NCBI GenBank assembly: GCA_020725865.1
Contig: DYEC01000006.1
Coordinates: forward strand, 1 to 59,928
Length of the DNA stretch: 59,928 bases
Direction of reading: 5' to 3'
Source of the DNA: Anaerolinea sp.
Lineage (GTDB): Bacteria > Chloroflexota > Anaerolineae > Anaerolineales > Anaerolineaceae
Positions 17,494-25,472 of the stretch are shown here, piece after piece (the first letter of the stretch is position 1; every line of letters begins with the position of its first letter). The notes beneath the pieces are model-generated. The model ran no database searches. It was not told the origin of the DNA and saw only the letters and a program-made list of their open reading frames with translations. The position numbers were made by a program, and so were the translations under genes.

Positions 17494-19221
17494 ATGCCCA
17501 CTTCTGTCGTTGATGTTGAAACCATTCTCGCCGTTGACTTGGGGTCGGTGTATACTCGTGTAGCTTTGTTTGATGTGGTCAATGGGCAGTACCATTTCAT
17601 TGCCAGCGCCAGCGCACCCACCACAGTGAATGCTCCGTACCGCGATGTAACTGAAAGCGTGCATGTAGCGCTTGATCAGCTTACTGTAATTACAGGGCGA
17701 AAATTCGTTGATGAAGAACATCGCCTGATCCTGCCCAGCCAATCGGATAATAGCGGTGTTGACCGTCTGGTGGTTACTTATTCTTGCGGTCCAGAGTTGC
17801 GCATTGTTGTTGCCGGCTTGCTTTCCGATGTGTCGCTGGAAAGTGCCCGGCATTTGGTGGAAACACTTTTTGGCCGGGTGGTGGAAGCAATTGGCTTGAA
17901 CGATCGCCGACGCAGCGAGGCGCAACTGGATGCAGTGATCAAGGCGCGGCCTGATCTGATCATTTTAGCAGGTGGAACGGAAGGCGGTGCAAGCCGTTCG
18001 ATTGCCAAACTGGTCGAGTTGCTCATTATGGTCTGCCGTCTTTTGCCGCAAGATAAACGTCCAGCCGTGTTGTATGCGGGCAACCAGGTGTTGGCGGCAA
18101 AAGTCAAGGAAGTGTTGAGCAAATGGACGACCACCTACACAACGCTGAATATACGCCCTACGATTGATGATGAAGACCTGGAACCGGCGCGCACCACACT
18201 GAATCAGGTGATTGGCAATATTCGGATGCGTCAGGTGGGGGGACTGGAACAGCTTGCGGCTTTTTCCAGTGTGGCGCCTTTACCTTTTTCTTATGCTTTC
18301 GGGCGCATGATTCGGTTTATCGGCAAGGTTTCCGAGTCTTCCAAAGGGGTTCTGGGGATTGATCTCGGCGCCGGTCATACCCTTTTTACCGCGGTCGAAG
18401 GTGAAAAGCAGTATCTGAAAATGTTGTCCCTCGGTATGGGAGGGGGGATTACAAACCTGCTGAACAACAGTCCGCTGGAAAGCGTGATGCAGTGGTTGCC
18501 CGTGCATGTTGCTCCGGAAGTCGTCAGAGACTATTTGTGGAATAAAAGTCTCTATCCTTCAACAATACCGGTTACGCAGGAAAGTCTAGCGATTGAACAG
18601 GCGGCGGCACGGCAAGTCTTGCGTTTGGCAACACAGGAACTGATGGCAGATTATCCCGGCTTCTATCCGGCTTTTGAACCAATTGTGGTGAGCGGGAGTA
18701 TGTTCAGCCACACCTCGAATGCTGCACAGGCGCTGCTGCTTCTGCTGGATGGTGTTCAACCGGTTGGAATATCTACGGTTATCCTTGATCCCTATCATCT
18801 GCTGGCAAGTTTGGGAGCTATAGCGCAAGTGAACGCTATCGCCGCGGTGCAATTGCTTGAGTCAAACGCTTTTCTTAATTTGGGAACAATTATTTGCCCT
18901 GTCAGCACTGCAAAATACGGTACACCGATTTTGCGAGTGCGTGTAGAATACGAAAAAGGCAGTCCAAACCAATTAGAGGTGCGTCAGGGATCGCTGGTTT
19001 CGTTGCCGCTTCAGCCCTTCCATACGGCGAACGTCCATTTGGAAGCCCTGCATCACAGCGAAATTGATCCGTTATTTGGCAAACGTTCTGGCAGTTTTAA
19101 GATTGTCGGAGGTGTGTGCGGTGCAGTGATTGATGCGCGCGGACGTCCTCTTGTGCTTCCGAAAGATGCCGCTCGGCGTCGTGAATTGATTAAAAAGTGG
19201 CGCGCGGTGCTTGGCGGATGA
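17494..19221 (+). CDS. Glutamate mutase MutL-like ASKHA ATPase
   Basis: 575 residues of the MutL family (PF13941), which has an actin/Hsp70/sugar-kinase ATPase fold. Phosphate-1 motif: ILAVDLGSVYTRVALFD. Second phosphate/adenosine motif: GVLGIDLGAGHTLFTAVEG, followed by SLGMGGGITNLL. It is longer than classical MutL proteins. No glutamate mutase (GlmS/GlmE) genes lie nearby, so the name reflects family only. In this operon it is more likely the nucleotide-driven motor or regulator of a membrane complex. Confidence 0.83.
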   Translation: MPTSVVDVETILAVDLGSVYTRVALFDVVNGQYHFIASASAPTTVNAPYRDVTESVHVALDQLTVITGRKFVDEEHRLILPSQSDNSGVDRLVVTYSCGPELRIVVAGLLSDVSLESARHLVETLFGRVVEAIGLNDRRRSEAQLDAVIKARPDLIILAGGTEGGASRSIAKLVELLIMVCRLLPQDKRPAVLYAGNQVLAAKVKEVLSKWTTTYTTLNIRPTIDDEDLEPARTTLNQVIGNIRMRQVGGLEQLAAFSSVAPLPFSYAFGRMIRFIGKVSESSKGVLGIDLGAGHTLFTAVEGEKQYLKMLSLGMGGGITNLLNNSPLESVMQWLPVHVAPEVVRDYLWNKSLYPSTIPVTQESLAIEQAAARQVLRLATQELMADYPGFYPAFEPIVVSGSMFSHTSNAAQALLLLLDGVQPVGISTVILDPYHLLASLGAIAQVNAIAAVQLLESNAFLNLGTIICPVSTAKYGTPILRVRVEYEKGSPNQLEVRQGSLVSLPLQPFHTANVHLEALHHSEIDPLFGKRSGSFKIVGGVCGAVIDARGRPLVLPKDAARRRELIKKWRAVLGG

Positions 19222-19263
19222 GATTTCTGGCATCAAACTTGCATCAGCCTAGGTGAGTGGCTT

Positions 19264-20316
19264 ATGACATATGCGGTGACACATTTCACGCCATTAACTT
19301 ATCTGCGCCGGGCACGCTTATTGCCTGTTGCCGGACGTGTTCAGGTGCGCCAAGGGCAGCGGGTGGTGGCAACAGATGTCATCGCCAGCGCGGATTTAAA
19401 CAACGAGCATGTTTTCATTGATGTTCGTCGTGCCCTGCACCTTGCACGCACAGAGCAGGCGGAAGCCTTAATTGAGTATAAGGTGGGCGAAAAACTGCAA
19501 GCCGGTGACATTATTGCCCAGACTGGCGGTCTTTTCAAGCGCATTGTGCGCGCTCCAGTAGATGGTATTGTTGTGGCAATTTCGAAAGGACAGGTCACCT
19601 TAGAGGTTCCAAAAACGCCTTTTGATCTGCTGGCTGGACTGGAAGGCACGGTGATGGAGGTGATCCCGGAGCGCGGGGCGATTCTCGAAACACACGGTGC
19701 CCTTGTACAGGGAATTTGGGGAAATGGTAAGATCAATCAGGGAGTTTTATTGCCTCTGGCGGAATCACCTGAGGATGCTTTGACAGTTGACCGGTTGGAT
19801 GTGAGTATGCGCGGCGGTGTGGTTCTTGCAGGCACATGCTCCAGCGCGGAAGCGATTAAGGCCGCCGGAGATTTGCCGCTGCGCGGGTTGATCCTGGGCA
19901 GTATGACGGCTGATTTGATACCGCTGGCAATGGATGCGCCCTGTCCTATCATTTTGACCGATGGTTTTGGTCTAATGGGCATGAATACCCAGGCATTCAG
20001 GATTCTTGCCACGAATGCAAAGCGCGACGTGTGTTTGAATGCCTGCAAGTATGACCCCTTTGTTGGTGAACGGCCGGAGGTGGTTATCCCGCTGCCGGCA
20101 CAGGGCAAAGCGGCGGCGGAGGTTTCAGAACTGAAGCCCGGTCTGTCAGTACGCTTACTAGGTGCCCCTTATCATGGAAAAATTGGGACATTTTTGGAAT
20201 TGTTGCCCGGCTTAACCGAATTATCTAATCATCTGCGGGTGCCAGCGGCACGTGTGCGTTTGGAAAATGAGATGCTGGTGACTGTACCCGTGATGAACCT
20301 GGATGTGCTAGAATAA
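19264..20316 (+). CDS. Lipoyl-like/KOW-like protein linked to the MutL-like ATPase
   Basis: 350 residues without a signal peptide. Residues about 70-125 look like a biotinyl/lipoyl barrel (VGEKLQAGDIIAQTGG; RIVRAPVDGIVVAISKGQVTLEV) with no obvious lipoylated Lys. The middle (about 180-250) has an alpha/beta segment (GVVLAGTCSSAEAIKAA; PCPIILTDGFGLMGM). The C-terminal end (ELKPGLSVRLLGAPYHGKIG) looks like a KOW element. It is 42 bases after the ATPase gene. The function is unknown; an adaptor role is inferred from context. Confidence 0.75.
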   Translation: MTYAVTHFTPLTYLRRARLLPVAGRVQVRQGQRVVATDVIASADLNNEHVFIDVRRALHLARTEQAEALIEYKVGEKLQAGDIIAQTGGLFKRIVRAPVDGIVVAISKGQVTLEVPKTPFDLLAGLEGTVMEVIPERGAILETHGALVQGIWGNGKINQGVLLPLAESPEDALTVDRLDVSMRGGVVLAGTCSSAEAIKAAGDLPLRGLILGSMTADLIPLAMDAPCPIILTDGFGLMGMNTQAFRILATNAKRDVCLNACKYDPFVGERPEVVIPLPAQGKAAAEVSELKPGLSVRLLGAPYHGKIGTFLELLPGLTELSNHLRVPAARVRLENEMLVTVPVMNLDVLE

Positions 20317-20356
20317 ATATCATGTAAGGAAGATCGTTCGCAGAGGAGAGAGACCT

Positions 20357-21004
20357 ATGTCCGACATGAATAATGATGAACTGTTCGAGGGGTTTGATGA
20401 GGAGGCTATAATTGGGGGAGAACCCGAAGAGAAGCGCAAGCCATCAAACCGCAATTTTTTGATTGCCATTGGCGTGATTGGGGCGATCTTCCTGATAGCG
20501 CTGATCGGGCTGGCAGTCTTTGCGGCTGTGGTCTTACCCCAGCGTAGCGCACAGCGCCAGCAGGAAGCCGCGGAGATCAACGCCCGAAATACAGCCACCG
20601 CGCTGGCTGCAACGCAAATCGCCTTTGCTCAGCAGGAACTGTTGACTCCAAGCCCAACGGCGATACCCACGAATACACCATTACCCAGTCCCACCCCGGT
20701 TGTCATTAATGCTACGGCGACGCCAATTCTGGCTGAGACCACCACACCTGCCGCTCAAGGGGCGGCCGGAACGCCTGCCGCTGCTGGTCCGGCGTCAGAC
20801 TTGCTGGCGCGCACACAAACAGTGGCGGCTTTGCTGACACAGGCGGCTGGAGGATTTGGCACGGCTGTTGCCACGCTTGGTCCAACCCAGTTACCACAGA
20901 CTGGCTTTATGGATGAGGTTGGACTTCCGAGTATGATTGGCATAGCGGTACTTCTGATTGTGGTGATCGTGGTGGCGCGCCGCCTGCGTCTGTCCAGCAC
21001 CTGA
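20357..21004 (+). CDS. LPQTG surface-anchor protein with an added N-terminal membrane helix
   Basis: 215 residues. An acidic N-terminus is followed by a membrane helix (FLIAIGVIGAIFLIALIGLAV), a Thr/Pro/Ala-rich extracellular stretch, and a C-terminal sorting signal: LPQTG near residue 179, then a hydrophobic helix (IGIAVLLIVVIVVARR) and basic residues. The protein should be a sortase substrate, cut between Thr and Gly. The N-terminal helix follows about 30 charged residues, so it may remain as an anchor rather than be removed. It is last in the operon; a terminator follows. Confidence 0.83.
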   Translation: MSDMNNDELFEGFDEEAIIGGEPEEKRKPSNRNFLIAIGVIGAIFLIALIGLAVFAAVVLPQRSAQRQQEAAEINARNTATALAATQIAFAQQELLTPSPTAIPTNTPLPSPTPVVINATATPILAETTTPAAQGAAGTPAAAGPASDLLARTQTVAALLTQAAGGFGTAVATLGPTQLPQTGFMDEVGLPSMIGIAVLLIVVIVVARRLRLSST

Positions 21005-21047
21005 TCTTTCTGCACTTTGCGCTGCCAAGCTGGCACACAGTGACATG

Positions 21048-21099
21048 CCAGCCTTCCTGTTTACTCTAACAAGGTAAATGCGAAGGCTGGATGTTTTTT
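21048..21099 (+). terminator. Rho-independent terminator after the LPQTG gene
   Basis: A 9-bp perfect stem (CCAGCCTTC / GAAGGCTGG) with a 25-base loop is followed by ATG and TTTTTT. It closes the operon that starts at 12493. Confidence 0.8.
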
Positions 21100-21119
21100 A
21101 ATTCGCCCATAATTTCGTA

Positions 21120-21149
21120 TTGGATTTTTAAGCCAAATATCCTTATAAT
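21120..21149 (+). promoter_or_regulatory. Promoter of the tetR-ABC exporter operon
   Basis: TTGGAT (21120-21125), 18-base spacer, TATAAT (21144-21149). The expected start site is near 21156, inside the operator. Confidence 0.65.
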
Positions 21150-21154
21150 AAAAA

Positions 21155-21166
21155 ACGAACGTTCAT
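21155..21166 (+). promoter_or_regulatory. TetR-type operator
   Basis: The palindrome GAACGTTC (21157-21164), with near-symmetric flanks (AC..AT), lies over the predicted transcription start. Its placement is typical of autorepression by the TetR protein encoded just downstream. Confidence 0.65.
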
Positions 21167-21192
21167 TATTTTTATCTTCAAAAAATTTTCAT

Positions 21193-21816
21193 ATGGATCA
21201 GCCGAATATCTCGAAAAAAGCACAGAATAGCCGCGCCAGAATCGTCGAAGCGGCATATCAGTTATTCCTTAGGCAAGGCTACCACCGCACTTCAATGCGC
21301 CAGATAAGCGCAGAGGCGGGTCTCACGGTCGGTGCGATCTATAACCATTTTGTCAACAAAGAAGCGATCTGGGAAGCGGTGTTCATGGCAAAACATCCTT
21401 ATCGAGAGATCATGCCGCTGCTGAAGTCTGTGGATAGCCCCACCATTGCTGGTTTTGTGCGGCAGTCTGCCAGCCACCTGGTGACGGAATTGAGCCGGCG
21501 CAGTGATTTGCTCAATCTCATGTTTATCGAACTGGTCGAATTTGGCGGCAAGCATATCCCGGTCTTGTTTCAGGCAATCTTTCCTGAGGCGGTGCAGTTG
21601 GGGGAAACGCTTGCGCGCAAAGCCGGCAACCTGCGCCCGATTCCCAATCTGGTTTTGCTGCGTTCTTTTATGGGATTGTTTTTTTCCTATTACATAACGG
21701 AAATCATGCTGCCTGAAGAAATCCGCCGCCAAATGGGAAGCGAGGCGCTGGATACATTTATCGATATATATTTGTATGGTGTGCTGGACGAGCCGATGAG
21801 AGAGCGCAATGATTAA
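21193..21816 (+). CDS. TetR/AcrR family repressor
   Basis: 207 residues. The N-terminal HTH covers about 15-60 (SRARIVEAAYQLFLRQGYHRTSMRQISAEAGLTVGAIYNHF, read in pieces), followed by a helical ligand-binding domain. The frame extends upstream to 21091, but that overlaps the terminator and promoter; ATG 21193 fits. Its stop overlaps the permease start by 8 bases. It is likely a repressor of its own exporter operon, released by an exported compound. Confidence 0.9.
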   Translation: MDQPNISKKAQNSRARIVEAAYQLFLRQGYHRTSMRQISAEAGLTVGAIYNHFVNKEAIWEAVFMAKHPYREIMPLLKSVDSPTIAGFVRQSASHLVTELSRRSDLLNLMFIELVEFGGKHIPVLFQAIFPEAVQLGETLARKAGNLRPIPNLVLLRSFMGLFFSYYITEIMLPEEIRRQMGSEALDTFIDIYLYGVLDEPMRERND

Positions 21817-22939
21817 TCGTCTGATCAGTTTGATACGCAAGGAGTTTATCCAGATTGTGCGCGACCCGCGCGCGCTGGCAATCACTTTTCTTATGCCCGT
21901 GATGATGCTGATTTTGCTGGGATATGCGGCGACCAATGATGTGCGCAATATTGCATTGGCGGTTCTAGATCAGGATCAATCGCCGGCTTCACGTGCGCTG
22001 ATTGCCGCATACCGTGCGGCAGATTACTTTCAACTGGCGTATGTGGTTTCTTCTGAAGAAGAGATGCGCCAGCTGATTGATAACAACTCGGCGCGTGCCG
22101 GTTTGATTATTCCGCCGGATTACAGCGAGCAGGTGAACAGCGGACGTTCTGCGCAGGTGGCGTTTGTGCTGGACGGTTCTGATCCCACGGTGGCAAATAC
22201 GGCGCTTTCTGCGGCGATACTGATCGGGCAGTCGCAATCCACCCGCATTGTCACGCAGAGGCTGGAGCGGCTGGGTATGAGCCGCGCGGCACTCTCACCG
22301 ATTGATGTGCGGACGCAGGTCTGGTACAACCCCGGTATGGTCAGCGCGTATTACATGATTCCGGCATTGATCGGTCAAATCTTGCAGTTTCTGACTACCC
22401 TATTGACGGCTACTTCGATTGTGCGCGAGCGGGAGCGCGGCACAATCGAGCAGTTAATCGTCACCCCGCTTCGCCCTTGGGAGTTGGTGCTGGGCAAGCT
22501 GGCACCGTATGTCATCATCTCTTTTATTGATATGCTGGAAGTGCTGATTGCAGGGACGATTTTATTCAGAGTCCCGATTAACGGAAGCCTGATTTTGCTG
22601 CTCACCATGTCGGCACTGTTTCTGGTAACAACACTGGGAATTGGGTTGTTAATTTCCACAGTTGCCAACACTCAGCAGGAAGCAATGCTTACCACAATGT
22701 TAACCCTACTCCCGTCCATTTTTCTTTCCGGGTTCTTTTTCCCGCTGGCGGCGATGCCCGTCTGGCTTCGGGCGATCAGTTACTTGATTCCGTTGCGTTA
22801 CTTCTTAATCATCGCCCGCGGTATTATTCTGAAAGGAGTGGGCATTGCATCGCTGTGGAGCGAAATTGTAGCCCTGATCATTTTTGCCGTGCTGGTGATG
22901 AGCGCAGCAGCTTCACGTTTTCGCAAAAGTCTGGATTAG
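21809..22939 (+). CDS. ABC-2 type permease
   Basis: 376 residues of the YbhR/YhiI-like ABC-2 family. An N-terminal helix (ALAITFLMPVMMLILLGYAA) precedes a large extracytoplasmic domain (about 50-170), then five C-terminal helices with RERERGTIEQLIVTPLRPWELVLGK, the coupling segment of the family. It is the only permease gene in the unit, so a homodimer is expected. Confidence 0.92.
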   Translation: MINRLISLIRKEFIQIVRDPRALAITFLMPVMMLILLGYAATNDVRNIALAVLDQDQSPASRALIAAYRAADYFQLAYVVSSEEEMRQLIDNNSARAGLIIPPDYSEQVNSGRSAQVAFVLDGSDPTVANTALSAAILIGQSQSTRIVTQRLERLGMSRAALSPIDVRTQVWYNPGMVSAYYMIPALIGQILQFLTTLLTATSIVRERERGTIEQLIVTPLRPWELVLGKLAPYVIISFIDMLEVLIAGTILFRVPINGSLILLLTMSALFLVTTLGIGLLISTVANTQQEAMLTTMLTLLPSIFLSGFFFPLAAMPVWLRAISYLIPLRYFLIIARGIILKGVGIASLWSEIVALIIFAVLVMSAAASRFRKSLD

Positions 22940-22952
22940 GAGACAATTCACT

Positions 22953-23621
22953 ATGTTAAACCGCGTTAAATCTCATCTTGAAGAACTCCGCAGCCGCGTG
23001 CGTCAAAATCCCCGTCTGATTGCTCCATTGGTGATCGTCCTTATCGTGCTGATTGGCGGAGGGTATTATTTTCTGCGCACAGTTTTTGGCGGAAATGAAT
23101 TGATTTTTTCGGGAACCATTGAGGCGGTTGAAATACATCTTGGCACCGAAATAGGGGGGCGGGTGGAATATGTCGGCGTAGAGGAAGGCGAGCAGGTGAA
23201 AGTCAATCAGTCGCTGGTTGAACTGCGCCGGCTGAATGCCGGCATGGAGAGGGTGCGCTCGCCGATTGACGGGGTTGTGATGGAGCGCCTGGTTGAACCT
23301 GGGGAAGTGGTTTCTCCTGGAGGGACACTTTTAATACTGGGCAATCTGGATGAGCTGACTTTGACCGTGTATGTCCCTGAGGATAAGTATGGTCAGATTA
23401 CACTGGGACAGGTTTGCTGGGTGATGGTGGATTCGTTTCCGGGCGAGATGTTTGTAGGCAGGGTCAGTCATATTGCCGACCGGGCGGAATTTACTCCGCG
23501 CAATGTTCAAACAGTCGAGGGCCGCAAGACAACCGTGTTTGCTGTCCGTTTGGATGTTGAACCGGCGGGAGGTCGGCTCAAACCGGGGATGCCGGCGGAT
23601 GTCAATTGTTTTTTGAAATAG
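22953..23621 (+). CDS. Short HlyD-family adaptor lacking the coiled-coil hairpin
   Basis: 222 residues. A membrane helix (IAPLVIVLIVLIGGGYYFL) is followed by a split lipoyl domain: IGGRVEYVGVEEGEQVKVNQSLVEL and SPIDGVVMERLVEPGEVVSPGG. The long alpha-hairpin that normally separates the halves is reduced to about 10 residues. The adaptor beta-barrel follows. Such short forms fit a cell without an outer-membrane channel to reach, consistent with a monoderm envelope. It sits between permease and ATPase genes. Confidence 0.85.
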   Translation: MLNRVKSHLEELRSRVRQNPRLIAPLVIVLIVLIGGGYYFLRTVFGGNELIFSGTIEAVEIHLGTEIGGRVEYVGVEEGEQVKVNQSLVELRRLNAGMERVRSPIDGVVMERLVEPGEVVSPGGTLLILGNLDELTLTVYVPEDKYGQITLGQVCWVMVDSFPGEMFVGRVSHIADRAEFTPRNVQTVEGRKTTVFAVRLDVEPAGGRLKPGMPADVNCFLK

Positions 23622-23630
23622 CAGAATGGG

Positions 23631-24572
23631 ATGTTGCCAGCGATGACGGAAACGCTGATCCGGGTGAGCGGGATTACAAAAAACTTTGGGGTTGTCCGGG
23701 CGCTCGCGGGGGTGAGCCTTTGGGTAAAAGAAGGTGAGATTTACGGATTAGTCGGTCCGGACGGTGCCGGTAAAACCACCCTGATCCGCTTGATTTGCGG
23801 CGCGCTGAGGTTGCAAGCGGGGAGGATCTCGCTTTGCGGTTTTGACGTGGCAGATGAGACGGAGCGCGCCCGTGAACAGATCGGCTATCTGGCACAACGC
23901 TCGGCTGTCTATGAGGATTTAACGGTATTGGAGAACTTAAAATTCTTTGCCGAAGTGCGCGGTTTACCGAAAGAGGAATGGGCGGAACGCTGCCGCTGGC
24001 TACTGGAGTTTGTTGGTTTGGCAGAATTTACCGGGCGCAGGGCGGGACAACTTTCTGGAGGGATGAAGCAGAAGCTGGCGCTGGCAGTGGCGTTGATTCA
24101 CCGTCCGCGCGTGCTGCTTTTGGATGAACCAACCACAGGGGTAGACCCGCTGACGCGGTTGGATTTCTGGCGATTAATCATCCGTTTGGTGCGCGGCGAG
24201 AAGCTGACGGTATTGTTGAGCACACCCTACATGGATGAAGCGGCTCGCTGTACGCGGGTAGGCTTCTTACATAAGGGACATCTGATATGCGAAGGGACAC
24301 CGCGCGAGCTGCGTAGCCGGCTGGCAGGTCGGATTTTGGAATTGATCGGCGAACCTGCATCCCTCTTGATTGACCTTTCTAGAGCTGACCGGCAGGTGGA
24401 GGATGTACAACGTTTTGGTAACTCTTTGCATTTACGGGTACAGGAGGGACAGGCTGAGATGGTCATCCGGCGTTTGAATGAAGCAATCCGCAAAGCCGGC
24501 GGCAGGGTGCATCGCTTGCAATTGGTTGAACCACTTCTGGAGGATGTATTCATTGTCTTATCGGAAGGTTAG
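23631..24572 (+). CDS. ABC transporter ATP-binding protein (first of two)
   Basis: 313 residues (or 309 from ATG 23643). Walker A GPDGAGKTT, Q-loop region, signature LSGGMKQK, Walker B VLLLDEPTTGVDP and D-loop are present; the switch-II His is replaced in LLSTPYMDEAARC (usual TTHYMDEAE), so this subunit may be a degenerate NBD. The second ATPase gene follows directly, which suggests a heterodimeric NBD pair as in YbhF-like fused proteins. Confidence 0.9.
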   Translation: MLPAMTETLIRVSGITKNFGVVRALAGVSLWVKEGEIYGLVGPDGAGKTTLIRLICGALRLQAGRISLCGFDVADETERAREQIGYLAQRSAVYEDLTVLENLKFFAEVRGLPKEEWAERCRWLLEFVGLAEFTGRRAGQLSGGMKQKLALAVALIHRPRVLLLDEPTTGVDPLTRLDFWRLIIRLVRGEKLTVLLSTPYMDEAARCTRVGFLHKGHLICEGTPRELRSRLAGRILELIGEPASLLIDLSRADRQVEDVQRFGNSLHLRVQEGQAEMVIRRLNEAIRKAGGRVHRLQLVEPLLEDVFIVLSEG

Positions 24573-25472
24573 ATGATTTCAGCAATTTTTGCAGAAAACC
24601 TTACGCGCCGTTTTGGCCAGTTTGTTGCTGTTGACCACATCAGTTTTGAGGTTCCGGCAGGCCAGATTCTGGGTTATTTAGGACCCAACGGTTCGGGCAA
24701 GACCACCACCATCCGCATGTTGCTGGGAATCTTGCACCCTTCAGAGGGACGGGCGCAGGTGTTGGGGTACGATGTAGTTTCTCAATCAGAACAGGTACGT
24801 GCCAGCACGGGGGATATGTCGCAAAAATTTGCCCTGTATCATGACCTGACCGTGTGGGAAAATCTGACGTTTTATGCTGGTATGTATGGGGTGAGGGAAG
24901 AAAGGCGGGTCAGAGAAGTCCTGTATGAGCTTGGATTGGATGAAGTTCAAACCCAGATGGCGCAAACCCTCTCCACAGGCTGGCGGCAGCGGCTGGCGCT
25001 AGCAACCGCTATCGTTCACCGCCCGAAGCTGCTCTTTTTGGATGAACCCACCAGTGGTGTGGACCCTCTGGCACGGCGGGCTTTCTGGGATCTCATCTAC
25101 AGTCTGGCGGCACAGGGAATTACCGTGATGGTGACCACGCATTATATGGACGAGGCGGAGTATTGCTCGCTGATTGGTATTATGCGGGCGGGGAAACTGC
25201 TGGCGCTGGATGAACCGCAACGGCTGAAAGATTCGCTCCCCGGACAGGTCTGGGAGGTATATGTTGACCCTCTGCTGCCAGCGCTGGAAATGATCGAAAA
25301 CCACCCGGCTGTTCGTCATGTGGGTTTGGCAAGCGATCATCTTCGGGTGATCACTACAGAGGGTGAGCCAATAGCAATCGTTACCAAAGCTTTAAGCGAG
25401 AAAAATTTTCAGGTGCGGACAGCTCAGCCCGGCATTGCAACGATAGAAGATGTTTTCATTGCCCTGCAGTGA
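24573..25472 (+). CDS. ABC transporter ATP-binding protein (second of two)
   Basis: 299 residues with Walker A GPNGSGKTTT, signature variant LSTGWRQRLALA, Walker B LLFLDEPTSGVDP and an intact H-loop (VTTHYMDEAEYC). It starts right after the first ATPase (TAGATG). The signature deviates from LSGGQ while the H-loop is canonical, the reverse of its partner, so asymmetric hydrolysis is plausible. Its end overlaps the convergent MFS gene by 17 bases. Confidence 0.9.
   Translation: MISAIFAENLTRRFGQFVAVDHISFEVPAGQILGYLGPNGSGKTTTIRMLLGILHPSEGRAQVLGYDVVSQSEQVRASTGDMSQKFALYHDLTVWENLTFYAGMYGVREERRVREVLYELGLDEVQTQMAQTLSTGWRQRLALATAIVHRPKLLFLDEPTSGVDPLARRAFWDLIYSLAAQGITVMVTTHYMDEAEYCSLIGIMRAGKLLALDEPQRLKDSLPGQVWEVYVDPLLPALEMIENHPAVRHVGLASDHLRVITTEGEPIAIVTKALSEKNFQVRTAQPGIATIEDVFIALQ

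Noticed and set aside
17494-19221. Mismatch-repair MutL
   Set aside because: It has ASKHA motifs (DLGSVYTR, DLGAGHT), not GHKL motifs. The real mismatch-repair mutL is at 27460.
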